A stretch of DNA of 43,870 nt. Source: Roseisolibacter sp. H3M3-2. Lineage in GTDB: Bacteria; Gemmatimonadota; Gemmatimonadetes; Gemmatimonadales; Gemmatimonadaceae. This document shows positions 22,614 to 31,131 of the stretch, piece by piece (the stretch's first letter is position 1; each line of letters starts with the position of its first letter). Made by a program: the position numbers and the translations under genes. The stretch is from positions 1-43,870 of the forward strand of contig NZ_JARGEK010000003.1 in the NCBI RefSeq assembly GCF_029211165.1, written 5' to 3'. A model generated the notes under the pieces. It was not told the DNA's origin. It saw only the letters and a list, made by a program, of their open reading frames with translations, and did not search any database.

Positions 22614-25352
22614 GTGACGGTGCCGTCATGCGGCAGCGCCTGCGCGGCCCGCCACGGGCCGATCGACCTCCCCGGCACGCTCCCCCCGCCCGTGCGAGCC
22701 ACCCCCCTGCAGTTCGAGGCGGTTCCCGCCCCCGTCGTGCCGCCCGCCGGCCCGCGGGAGGAGGACGTCCTGCTGCTGGCCCGCCACCGCCAGTCGGTGA
22801 CGATGCGCTGGCTGCTGGCGTCGCTCGGGATCGTGCTCGGGTGCGCCGACGCGCTGTTCGACGTGACGCCCGCGCCGTCGGCGCTGGTGATCGGCGTGCC
22901 GCTGGCCGTCGCGGCGCTCAACGCGTGCGCGTCGGCGTGGCAGCACCTGGGGCGCCTCACGCCCACGCAGGCCCGGCTGCTGCTGCTGATCGACCCGGCG
23001 GCGCTGACGCTGATGGCCGCCGCGGGCGGGCCGGTGGGGTTCGCGACGCTGCCCTTCTACGTGATGGTCGTCGGCGGCCACGCGCTCGGATTCCCGGAGC
23101 TCGCGCGCGTGCAGCTGCTGGTCGTGGTGGTGCTGCACCCGGTGGCGCGGCTGCTGAGCGCGCGGCTGCTGGGCTTCCCGCTGTCGCCGGGCGCGCTGCT
23201 GATCGAGGGCGGGTGCCTGGCCGGGGTGGGGTGGCTGGCCACCGTCGCCCCCGCGATCACCACCGCGCGGCTGCGGCGCGCGAGGGCGGCGCTGGCGGCG
23301 CTGCAGCGCGGCGACTTCACCGCGCGGCTCCCGGAGCGGGCGAGCGACGACCTCGGGCTCCTGGCGGCGAGCTTCAACCGCACGGCGCACGCGCTCGGCG
23401 AGAGCGTCGCGCAGCTGGAGACGGCGATCGCGCAGCACGACGCCGAGGTGGCCGAGCACGAGCGGGCGAAGACGGCGCTGCGCGAGAGCGAGGCGCGGCT
23501 CTGGATCGCGCAGAGCGAGGCGCAGGGGACGGCGGCACGCATGCGCGCGGTGGCCAACGCCGCCGCCGGCGTGCTGGCCGCCGACTCGCTGGCCGCGCTG
23601 CACGACGTCATGCGCGCGGCGTCACGGCAGGTGATCGCGTTCGACGCGTTCGCGCTCGCGCTGCATGACGGGACCGGGGAGTGGGCCCCGGTCGGCGCGT
23701 CGGACCCCGAGCTGCTGACCGAGAGCCTGCAGCGGCTGGTGCTGGAGCGCCGCGCGGCGCTGCGCATGGTGGCGCGCGGGGGGCGCGAGGGGCGGAAGGC
23801 CGCGGGGAGCGTGCTGCTGGCGCCGCTCACGACCGCCGAGGGGGTGCTCGGGGTGGTCGCGCTGCGCAGCGAGACGGACGGCGCGTACTCCGAGGCCGAC
23901 GTCGAGGTCATCGAGGTGCTCGCCAACCTGGCGACGACCGCCGTGCGCAACACGACGCTCGTGCACGAGCTGCGCTGCTCCAAGGAAGCGTTCGCCCACC
24001 AGGCGTACCACGACCCGCTCACCGGGCTGGCCAACCGGGCGCGGATGCGCGAGCGGCTCGCCCACGTGCTGTCGCGCCGCGACGTCGGCGGCGTGGCGGT
24101 CCTCATGCTCGACCTCGACGGCTTCAAGCGCGTCAACGACTCGCTGGGGCACGCGGCGGGCGACCAGCTGCTGTGCGAGGTGTCCAAGCGGCTGCTGAAC
24201 GCGACGCGCGGCTGCGACACCGTGGTCCGGCTGGGCGGCGACGAGTTCGCGGTGCTGCTGGAGAACGCGCGCATGGACGCCGACGCGACCACGGTCGCCG
24301 AGCGCGTGCTGAGCGCGATGCGCGTCCCGTTCCAGCTGAACGGGGCGGAGGCCGTGGTCGGCACCAGCATCGGGATCGCGCGTCCGGTGGCGGTGGACGC
24401 GGCCGACGCGTCGCTCGGCGTGGACGACCGGGCGGACGCGCTGTTGCGCGACGCCGACCTGGCGATGTACCGCGCCAAGGCGCGCGGGAAGGGGCGCTGG
24501 GCCGTCTTCGAGCCCGAGATGCACGCCGAGGCGGTGGCGCGGCTGGCGATGGAGGCCGACCTCCGCGCCGCGCTGGAGCGGAGCGAGTTCTCGGTGCTCT
24601 TCCAGCCGATCGTCTCGCTCGACGACGGGGAGCCGCTGGGGGTCGAGGCGCTGGTGCGCTGGCAGCACCCGCAGCGCGGCACGATGATGCCGTCCGACTT
24701 CGTGCCGGTGGCCGAGGAGACGGGGCTGATCGGCGCGCTGGGCGGGTGGGTGCTGCGGCACGCCAGCGCGCGGGTGGCGGGGTGGAACACGCAGCGCGCG
24801 GGGCTCGGGCGCCCGCCGCTCACGCTCACCGTGAACGTGTCGGCGCGGCAGATCTACGAGCCGGGGTTCGTCGACGAGGTGCTCGGCGTGCTGGCGCAGT
24901 CCGGGCTGCAGTCGGGGCAGCTGCTGCTCGAGATCACCGAGAGCGTGATGCTCGACCGGCCGGAGCTCGCGCGCGAGCGGTTCGAGGCGCTGCGGCGCGC
25001 CGGGGTGCGGCTGGCGGTCGACGACTTCGGCACCGGCTACTCGGCGCTCGGCTACCTGCAGCGCTTCCCGATCGACACGCTCAAGATCGACAAGAGCTTC
25101 GTCGACGGGCTGCGGCGCGGCGGGTCGCAGGCGGCGCTGGCCCGGACGATCGTCGCCCTGGGGCGCGCGCTGTCGCTGCGCACGATCGCCGAGGGGATCG
25201 AGGACGAGGACCAGCGCGCCGCGCTGCGCGACGCCGGCTGCGTCTACGGGCAGGGGTTCCTGTTCCACGGCCCGCTTCCCGCGGGGGAGGCGGAGGCGCT
25301 GCTGCTGGCGCGCCGCGACCGGCCGTCCCGGCGCGCCGGCAACGCGGCCTAG
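22614..25352 (+). CDS. Membrane GGDEF-EAL cyclic-di-GMP enzyme with HAMP-like and GAF-like regions
   Basis: 912 aa from GTG 22614; GTG 22692 is an alternative. Order: about five or six membrane spans (about 62-220), a HAMP-like linker (ALQRGDFTARLPERASDDLG), a coiled coil, a GAF-like domain (about 310-450), GGDEF (RLGGDEF near 538-544) and EAL. The RxxD inhibitory site RGCD precedes GGDEF. The EAL domain has VEALVRWQHP near 676, LEITESV, VDDFGTGYSALGY, LKIDKSFV and AEGIE, the residues needed for hydrolysis. Both synthesis and breakdown of c-di-GMP are possible. The first codons overlap a perfect palindrome at 22615-22628. Confidence 0.93.
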   Translation: MTVPSCGSACAARHGPIDLPGTLPPPVRATPLQFEAVPAPVVPPAGPREEDVLLLARHRQSVTMRWLLASLGIVLGCADALFDVTPAPSALVIGVPLAVAALNACASAWQHLGRLTPTQARLLLLIDPAALTLMAAAGGPVGFATLPFYVMVVGGHALGFPELARVQLLVVVVLHPVARLLSARLLGFPLSPGALLIEGGCLAGVGWLATVAPAITTARLRRARAALAALQRGDFTARLPERASDDLGLLAASFNRTAHALGESVAQLETAIAQHDAEVAEHERAKTALRESEARLWIAQSEAQGTAARMRAVANAAAGVLAADSLAALHDVMRAASRQVIAFDAFALALHDGTGEWAPVGASDPELLTESLQRLVLERRAALRMVARGGREGRKAAGSVLLAPLTTAEGVLGVVALRSETDGAYSEADVEVIEVLANLATTAVRNTTLVHELRCSKEAFAHQAYHDPLTGLANRARMRERLAHVLSRRDVGGVAVLMLDLDGFKRVNDSLGHAAGDQLLCEVSKRLLNATRGCDTVVRLGGDEFAVLLENARMDADATTVAERVLSAMRVPFQLNGAEAVVGTSIGIARPVAVDAADASLGVDDRADALLRDADLAMYRAKARGKGRWAVFEPEMHAEAVARLAMEADLRAALERSEFSVLFQPIVSLDDGEPLGVEALVRWQHPQRGTMMPSDFVPVAEETGLIGALGGWVLRHASARVAGWNTQRAGLGRPPLTLTVNVSARQIYEPGFVDEVLGVLAQSGLQSGQLLLEITESVMLDRPELARERFEALRRAGVRLAVDDFGTGYSALGYLQRFPIDTLKIDKSFVDGLRRGGSQAALARTIVALGRALSLRTIAEGIEDEDQRAALRDAGCVYGQGFLFHGPLPAGEAEALLLARRDRPSRRAGNAA
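22615..22628 (+). promoter_or_regulatory. Palindrome TGACG-N4-CGTCA at the GGDEF-EAL start
   Basis: TGACGGTGCCGTCA is a perfect 14-bp palindrome. It shares the TGACGG-N-G-N-CGTCA pattern with the one at 16433-16446 before the first PEP-CTERM gene. If it is an operator, the true start of the enzyme is probably GTG 22692. Confidence 0.35.
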
Positions 25353-25373
25353 CCGCGCTGCCGGCCGCGCGGC

Positions 25374-27443
25374 TCAGTCGCCCGCGAGGGCGACCGAGCG
25401 GTCGAACGGCACCTCGGTGCTCCGGGCGGGCTTCCCGCGCAGGAGCACGTTGACCCACTCGCGCATCGAGTCGGCGAGGATCACGACGACGGCGATCAGG
25501 AAGAAGCCCGCGACCGCGACGTTGATGTGGTCGTTGAAGATCATCGTGCGGGCCGCCTCGATGGTCTTGGCGCCGGCGGGGAGCGTCCCGGCCGCGAGCG
25601 CGGCCTCGAAGGCGCGCGCGTGCGACAGGAAGCCGAGGCGCGGGTCCGCCGAGAAGATCTTGGTGAGCGCCGTCGTGAAGGTCACGATCAGGAGCCACAC
25701 CAGCGGGACCATGGTGACGAAGGCGTAGCGCGCCTTCCCCATCTTGATGATGATCGTCGTGCCGAGGCAGAGGGCGACCGTCGCGAGCAGCTGGTTGGCG
25801 ATCCCGAAGAGGGGCCAGAGCGAGTTGATGCCGCCGAGCGGGTCGGTGACGCCCTGGTAGAGGAAGTAGCCCCACATCGAGACGAAGATCGCGCTGGACA
25901 GGAGCACGGCGGGCGTCCAGGCGACGCGGCCGAACGGCTCCCACACGTGCTTGCCGAGGTCCTGCAGCATGAAGCGGCCGACGCGGGTCCCGGCGTCGAG
26001 CGTCGTGAGGATGAACAGCGCCTCGAACATGATGGCGAAGTGGTACCAGAGCGCCATCGCGCCGGTGCCGCCGACCGCCTGGCTGAACAGGTGCGCCATC
26101 CCGACGGCGAGCGACGGGGCGCCGCCGGTGCGCGAGAGCAGCGACGTCTCGCCGACCTGCCGCGCCAGCAGCTCCAGCTCGGCCGGCGTGACGGTGAAGC
26201 CCCAGGTCGCGATCTTGGCGGCGGCGTCGACCGCGGTGCTGCCGATCACGCCGGCGGGGGCGTTGATGGCGAAGTAGACGCCCGGGGTGAGCACGCAGGC
26301 GCCGACGAGCGCCATGACGGCGACCAGCGACTCGGTCAGCATCGCGCCGTAGCCGATGAAGCGCGCGTCGTCCTCGCGCTCGAGCAGCTTGGGCGTGGTG
26401 CCCGACGAGATCAGGGCGTGGAAGCCCGAGATCGCGCCGCAGGCGATCGTGATGAAGACGAACGGGAAGAGCTTCCCGGCGAACACCGGCCCGGTGCCGT
26501 CGACGAACTGGGTGACGGCGGGCATCGCGAGCGGCGGCAGCACGATGAGGATGCCGGCGGCGAGGGCGACGACGACGCCGATCTTCACGAACGCCGAGAG
26601 GTAGTCGCGCGGCGCGAGGAGCAGCCACACCGGGAGCACGGAGGCGGCGAAGCCGTACGCCATGACCAGCCAGGCGAGCGTCACGCGGCTGAGCGTGAAC
26701 GTCGCGGCGAGGTCGGGCTGCGCGGCGACCCACTGGCCGGCGTAGAGCGCGCCGACGAGCATCACCAGCCCCATCGCCGTCGCCTCGAGGACGCGGCCCG
26801 GGCGCACCCAGCGCAGGTAGGCGCCCATCAGCAGCGCGATCGGGATCGTGAGGCCGACCGTCACCGTGCCCCACGGGCTCTCGCCGAGGGCGTTGACGAC
26901 GACGAGCGCGATCACCGAGATGAGCACGACCATGATGCCGAGCACCGCGACCAGCGCGGTGAAGCCGGCGACGGGGCCGATCTCCTCGCGCGCCATCTGG
27001 CCGAGCGACTTGCCGTCGCGGCGGATGCTGGAGGCCAGGATGACGAAGTCCTGCACCGCGCCGCCGAGCGCGACGCCGACGATCAGCCAGAGCGCGCCGG
27101 GGAGGTAGCCGAACTGCGCGGCGAGCGTGGGGCCGACGAGCGGGCCGGGGCCGGCGATGGCCGCGAAGTGGTGGCCGAACACCACCCACCGGTTGGTGGG
27201 CACGTAGTCCCGCCCGTCGTTGAGGCGCGTGGCGGGCGTGGGCCGCGCGGCGTCGAGGGCGAAGATCTTGGCCGCGATCAGCTTCGCGTAGAAGCGGTAG
27301 GCGACCAGGTACGTGCAGACGGCGGCGACGACCAGCCAGGCGGCGTTCACCGACTCGCCGCGCTTGAGCGCGACGACGCCGAAGGCGGCGGCACCGACGA
27401 GGGCCACGACGACCCAGACGAGCGCGCGGAGCAGCGTCGGCAT
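25374..27443 (-). CDS. cstA: Carbon starvation protein A family transporter
   Basis: 689 aa from ATG at 27443. CstA and BtsT carry pyruvate or peptides across the inner membrane. Visible are many membrane spans, the family core DGRDYVPTNRWVVFGHHFAA, AGPGPLVGPTLAAQFGYLPG, FVILASSIRRDGKSLGQMAR, and SGFHALISSGTTPKLL. C-terminal GMAHLFSQAVGG and SLWPLFGIANQLLA segments are also clear. Its usual partner ybdD lies 4.5 kb downstream on the same strand, behind c-di-GMP genes on the other strand. A TTAACA word about 50 bases upstream could be its -10 box. Confidence 0.95.
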   Translation of the reverse strand: MPTLLRALVWVVVALVGAAAFGVVALKRGESVNAAWLVVAAVCTYLVAYRFYAKLIAAKIFALDAARPTPATRLNDGRDYVPTNRWVVFGHHFAAIAGPGPLVGPTLAAQFGYLPGALWLIVGVALGGAVQDFVILASSIRRDGKSLGQMAREEIGPVAGFTALVAVLGIMVVLISVIALVVVNALGESPWGTVTVGLTIPIALLMGAYLRWVRPGRVLEATAMGLVMLVGALYAGQWVAAQPDLAATFTLSRVTLAWLVMAYGFAASVLPVWLLLAPRDYLSAFVKIGVVVALAAGILIVLPPLAMPAVTQFVDGTGPVFAGKLFPFVFITIACGAISGFHALISSGTTPKLLEREDDARFIGYGAMLTESLVAVMALVGACVLTPGVYFAINAPAGVIGSTAVDAAAKIATWGFTVTPAELELLARQVGETSLLSRTGGAPSLAVGMAHLFSQAVGGTGAMALWYHFAIMFEALFILTTLDAGTRVGRFMLQDLGKHVWEPFGRVAWTPAVLLSSAIFVSMWGYFLYQGVTDPLGGINSLWPLFGIANQLLATVALCLGTTIIIKMGKARYAFVTMVPLVWLLIVTFTTALTKIFSADPRLGFLSHARAFEAALAAGTLPAGAKTIEAARTMIFNDHINVAVAGFFLIAVVVILADSMREWVNVLLRGKPARSTEVPFDRSVALAGD

Positions 27444-27689
27444 GGAGGGGCGCGGGTTGGGGAGGGGGCGCGCCCCGGGGGCGCGCGGAAGCGTGTTAAT
27501 GGGTGCGGGACCGGCGGGCGTCAACCCCGTCGGCGACCCGCGCGCGCGGCCGCACGACCGCTCCGGATCGCTCTGGAACGCGCGCGCGGCCCCCCATTAG
27601 GTTGCGGCGCGGCGCCCCCCGCAGCAGCACGCGGGGCGCGGCGCGCCTCCCCTGTACGTCCACCGCTCGCGGACCGTTCGGAACCTCTG
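27444..27689. promoter_or_regulatory. Divergent promoter region between cstA and the dehydrogenase
   Basis: 246 bases, with TTAACA on the minus strand (27495-27500) toward cstA and TAGGTT (27598-27603) toward the dehydrogenase. No CRP-type repeat is seen here. The dehydrogenase leader would be about 80 bases, with no good ribosome-binding site. Confidence 0.35.
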
Positions 27690-28712
27690 ATGCCCACGCC
27701 AGTCACCCTCATTCCCGGCGACGGGATCGGCCCCAGCATCGCCGATGCCACCGTCCGGGTCCTCGAAGCCGCCGGGGCGGACATCGCGTGGGACGTGCAG
27801 CAGGCGGGGCAGGCCGGCGTCGCGTCGCACGGCGACCCGATCCCGGAGCCCACGCTCGCCTCGATCCGCCGCACGCGGCTGGCGCTGAAGGGCCCCCTCG
27901 AGACGCCGGTGGGGAAGGGCTTCCGCTCGGTGAACGTCGCGCTGCGCAAGGAGTTCGACCTCTACGCCAACGTGCGCCCGGCGCGCCAGCTCGTCCCGTC
28001 GCCGCGCCACTACGACGACCTCGACCTCGTGCTCGTGCGCGAGAACACCGAGGGGCTCTACATCGGCAAGGAGCAGTACGTCGCGCAGGGGGACGACCCG
28101 CAGGCGGCCGCCGAGAGCGTGGCCGTCGTGACGCGCGCGGGCTCGGAGCGGATCATCCGCTACGCGTTCGAGTACGCGGTCGCCCACGGCCGCCGGAAGG
28201 TCACGCTGGTCCACAAGGCGAACATCCTCAAGTACTCGTCGGGGCTGTTCCTCGAGGTCGGGCGCGCGATGGCGAAGGAGTACGAGGGGCGCCTCGCGTT
28301 CGACGAGCGGATCATCGACGCGATGGCGATGAACCTCGTCATGGACCCGAACCGCTTCGACGTCATCGTGACGACGAACATGTTCGGCGACATCCTCTCC
28401 GACCTGATCTCGGGGCTGGTGGGCGGGCTGGGGCTCGCGCCGGGGGCGAACATCGGGAAGGACGCGGCGATCTTCGAGGCGGTGCACGGCACGGCGCCCG
28501 ACATCGCCGGCAAGGACGTCGCGAACCCGGGGGCGCTGATCCTCGCCGCGGCGATGATGCTCGACCACATGGGGCAGCCGGAGACCGCGCGCCGCGTGCG
28601 CGACGCGTTCACCGCGCAGATCCAGGAGGGGCAGGTGCGCACGCGCGACCTCGGCGGCGCCGCCGGGACGGTCGAGTTCACGGACGCGCTGGTCGCCCGC
28701 CTGCGGGGCTGA
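27690..28712 (+). CDS. Isocitrate/isopropylmalate-type dehydrogenase (probably NAD-dependent isocitrate dehydrogenase)
   Basis: 340 aa from ATG 27690. This beta-decarboxylating dehydrogenase family oxidises a 2-hydroxy acid and releases CO2 with NAD(P). The sequence has VTLIPGDGIGPSIADATVRV, GPLETPVGKGFRSVNVALRK, LVLVRENTEGLYIGKE, the metal-site phrase VTTNMFGDILSDLISGLVGG, and EAVHGTAPDIAGKDVANPGA. The GKGFRSVNVALRK segment and length fit the NAD-type isocitrate dehydrogenase better than LeuB. No leucine genes are nearby. Homoisocitrate dehydrogenase remains an alternative. Confidence 0.88.
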   Translation: MPTPVTLIPGDGIGPSIADATVRVLEAAGADIAWDVQQAGQAGVASHGDPIPEPTLASIRRTRLALKGPLETPVGKGFRSVNVALRKEFDLYANVRPARQLVPSPRHYDDLDLVLVRENTEGLYIGKEQYVAQGDDPQAAAESVAVVTRAGSERIIRYAFEYAVAHGRRKVTLVHKANILKYSSGLFLEVGRAMAKEYEGRLAFDERIIDAMAMNLVMDPNRFDVIVTTNMFGDILSDLISGLVGGLGLAPGANIGKDAAIFEAVHGTAPDIAGKDVANPGALILAAAMMLDHMGQPETARRVRDAFTAQIQEGQVRTRDLGGAAGTVEFTDALVARLRG

Positions 28713-28773
28713 TGGGCATGCGGGCTCCGTCCCTGCCCGGCGCCGAGCGCGCGGCGAGCGTCGGAGCGCGCGC

Positions 28774-29595
28774 ATGACCACCGTCCTCCACGTCTCCGAC
28801 CTGCACTTCGGCCGCCCGGCCGTGCCGGCGCACATCGCGGCGCTCGAGGCGCTGGTGCAGGACCGCCCGTTCGACGTCGTCGCGGTCTCGGGCGACCTGT
28901 CGCAGCGCGCGCGCGCCGGCGAGTTCCAGCGCGCGTCGGTGTTCCTGCGCGACGCGGCGCGCGTCAGCCGCACCATCGTCGTCCCGGGGAACCACGACGT
29001 CATGTGGTGGCGGGCGCCGCTCGGCCTCGGCGACGAGGGGGCGCTGTACGAGAACTACCGCGCCTACGTCGACCCGGAGATCGAGCCGGTGCTGCGCGTG
29101 GACGGGGCGACGTTCGTCGGGCTGAACACGTCGCAGGGCGTGCTGCCGCAGACGCTGACCTGGAACGTCCGCGACATCTCGATCATCGGCCACCTGCGGA
29201 AGTCGCAGATCGCGCGCGCCGCGGCGGAGTTCGCGAAGTCGCCGCCCGGCGACGCGAAGGTGATCGTGATGCACCACAACCCCGTGAAGGGGGAGCTGTC
29301 GCAGCGCCACGGGCTGAAGGACACGCGCAAGGTGCTCGGCGCCTTCGCCGAGATCGGGGTGGACCTCGTGCTGTGCGGGCACGACCACCAGGAGGCGATC
29401 CACTTCGTGGAGCACACGAAGAAGGGGACGGTGATCTCGACCGCCGGCACCGTGTCGAGCCGCTCGCGCGGCGGTCGCCCGTCGTCGGCCAACGCGATCA
29501 CGCTGTCGCCCGAGCAGATCGACATCACGACGCTGGTCTGGTCGGCCGAGGCGCAGCGGTTCCTCCCGGGGCCCCGGCACTGCTTCGACCGCTGA
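28774..29595 (+). CDS. Calcineurin-like metallophosphoesterase (CpdA-like)
   Basis: 273 aa from ATG 28774, with GGAG 7 bases upstream. All five metal-binding blocks are visible: DLHFG, SGDLSQR, PGNHD, MHHNP and CGHDHQ. This arrangement and length match the CpdA/Icc-like phosphodiesterases, some of which split cAMP. That is notable because CRP-type palindromes occur in the window, but the substrate cannot be read. It starts 61 bases after the dehydrogenase stop and may share its transcript. Confidence 0.88.
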   Translation: MTTVLHVSDLHFGRPAVPAHIAALEALVQDRPFDVVAVSGDLSQRARAGEFQRASVFLRDAARVSRTIVVPGNHDVMWWRAPLGLGDEGALYENYRAYVDPEIEPVLRVDGATFVGLNTSQGVLPQTLTWNVRDISIIGHLRKSQIARAAAEFAKSPPGDAKVIVMHHNPVKGELSQRHGLKDTRKVLGAFAEIGVDLVLCGHDHQEAIHFVEHTKKGTVISTAGTVSSRSRGGRPSSANAITLSPEQIDITTLVWSAEAQRFLPGPRHCFDR

Positions 29596-29612
29596 CGGCC
29601 TGGGTGCAGCGC

Positions 29613-30356
29613 ATGACCGACGCCCACCGCCGGCGGCGCGCGCCGCTGGTGACCACCGACGTCGCGCCCGCCGACCGCCCCCGCCCCGCCGGCGCCGCCG
29701 CGGCGGCGCGGCTGCACGCGGCGCTGGAGCGCCTCGGGCTGCGCGGGATCGAGCGGCTGCGGCTGACCCGCAACCGGACGGTCATGGTCAGCTTCAGCGC
29801 CGGGGAGCTACGCGTCCACGAGGGGTACCTCGACGCGCCCCCCGAGGTGCTGCGGGCGATCGTCGGGTTCGTCTGCGGGCGGACGCGGACGGACCGGCGG
29901 CGGGCCCGCGAGACCATCCTCGCCCACCAGATCACCCGCCCGGCCGCGGCGCGGCGCCCCGAGCGGGCGCGACCGGAGGACGAGCCGGTGGTGGCGCAGC
30001 TCCGCCGGTTCCACGCGCACTACAACCGCGTGTACTTCGGCGGGCGGCTGCGCGGGGTGCCGATCCGGCTGTCGGGGCGCATGCGCACGCGGCTCGGGCA
30101 CTACACGGCGGCGACGCCGGCCGGCGAGCCGGCGGAGATCGTGATCGGGCGCGAGCACATCCGCCGCCACGGGTGGGAGGAGGCGCTCCACACCCTCCTC
30201 CACGAGATGGTGCACCAGTGGCAGGACGAGGGGGGGCACGCGATCGACCACGGCGCGACGTTTCGCAAGAAGGCGCGCGAGGTGGGGATCACGCCGAGCG
30301 CCCGGCGCCACGTCCTCCCGCGACGGCAGCGGACGGCGGCCTCGACGGCGATCTGA
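29613..30356 (+). CDS. SprT-like zinc-metalloprotease domain protein
   Basis: 247 aa from ATG 29613; a GTG at 29604 is possible. The C-terminal half has the SprT signature: FHAHYNRVYFGGRLRGVPIR, LLHEMVHQWQDEGG (HExxH near 197-201) and the third ligand His in DHGATFRKKARE. In eukaryotes the related SPRTN cleaves DNA-protein crosslinks; bacterial SprT-like roles are unproved. The N-terminal half is Arg-rich and unassigned. It begins 17 bases after the phosphoesterase stop, likely in one operon. Confidence 0.85.
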   Translation: MTDAHRRRRAPLVTTDVAPADRPRPAGAAAAARLHAALERLGLRGIERLRLTRNRTVMVSFSAGELRVHEGYLDAPPEVLRAIVGFVCGRTRTDRRRARETILAHQITRPAAARRPERARPEDEPVVAQLRRFHAHYNRVYFGGRLRGVPIRLSGRMRTRLGHYTAATPAGEPAEIVIGREHIRRHGWEEALHTLLHEMVHQWQDEGGHAIDHGATFRKKAREVGITPSARRHVLPRRQRTAASTAI

Positions 30357-30395
30357 GCGGCGGCATGTCCGCTCCGGCGCCTGAATGACGTGAAA

Positions 30396-30424
30396 GGAGG
30401 GTCGGGCCCACTCCCACACCCTCC
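30396..30424 (+). promoter_or_regulatory. Inverted repeat before the third PEP-CTERM gene
   Basis: GGAGGGT (30396-30402) and ACCCTCC (30418-30424) are exact complements with a 15-nt loop, 40 bases after the SprT-like stop and 16 before the next ATG. It may be a weak terminator or a leader fold; no T-tract follows. Confidence 0.4.
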
Positions 30425-30440
30425 GATCGCGAGGCCGCCG

Positions 30441-31103
30441 ATGCCGCTCGCCCGCCCGCTCGCCGCCGCACTCCTGCTCCAGCTCGCGCTGGCCGCGCCG
30501 GCCGCGGCGCAGTCGCAGTACGCCGACGCCGTCATCCGCTACCTCCCGCTGTACTCCGGCGGTCCCGGGCCGACGCTCGGAACGGTGCTCGACCCGACCA
30601 CGGCGCTGGGTTCGCCCGCGAGCGCCCCGTTCGTGACCCTCGGCCGCGGCGGGCTGATCGAGCTGGCCTTCCTCGACAACGTGCTGACGAACAGCAACAG
30701 CGCGGCGCCCGACCTCTGGATCTACGAGATCGGCGCCGACATCGAGGACACCTTCGTGGCGATCCGCCCGACGGCGACGACGGCCCTCCTGCTCGGGGCG
30801 ACGTACGACGCCAACGGCGACGGCTTCTACGAGATCGGCAAGGTCTTCGGCTCGACCTCGACGATCGACATCGACCAGTTCTTCGCCGGCTTCCTGGCGG
30901 GGCAGCTGGAGTTCGACGCGGTGCAGCTGATCGACGACCCGGCCGAGGGCGACCAGACGGGGGCCACCGTGGGCGCGGACATCAACGCCGTCGAGGCGCT
31001 GACGTCGCGGGCCACCTCCACGGTGCCGGAGCCCACCACCGTCGCCCTGCTGGGCGGGGGGCTGCTGGCGATGGCGGCGGGCGCCCGGCGCCGGCGGCGT
31101 TAG
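30441..31103 (+). CDS. PEP-CTERM sorting domain protein 3
   Basis: 220 aa from ATG 30441 with GAGG six bases upstream. The signal peptide ends LALAAPAAAQ. The body is beta-rich and acidic, with a calcium-loop-like DANGDGFYEIGK phrase and APDLWIYEIGADIEDTF. The tail VPEPTTVALLGGG, a hydrophobic span and RRRRR is a PEP-CTERM signal. It is not a close copy of the tandem pair at 16.5-18.2 kb. Expected to be secreted and exosortase-processed. The stop codon TAG overlaps the TAGATT box of the next gene. Confidence 0.87.
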   Translation: MPLARPLAAALLLQLALAAPAAAQSQYADAVIRYLPLYSGGPGPTLGTVLDPTTALGSPASAPFVTLGRGGLIELAFLDNVLTNSNSAAPDLWIYEIGADIEDTFVAIRPTATTALLLGATYDANGDGFYEIGKVFGSTSTIDIDQFFAGFLAGQLEFDAVQLIDDPAEGDQTGATVGADINAVEALTSRATSTVPEPTTVALLGGGLLAMAAGARRRRR

Positions 31104-31106
31104 ATT
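31101..31106 (+). promoter_or_regulatory. -10-like box before glutaryl-CoA dehydrogenase
   Basis: TAGATT, identical to the atp -10 candidate, begins at the stop codon of the PEP-CTERM gene and lies 25 bases before ATG 31132. There is no ribosome-binding site; the leader ends CGACCGCC. Confidence 0.4.
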
Positions 31107-31131
31107 TCGGGGTCACCCGACCCCGACCGCC

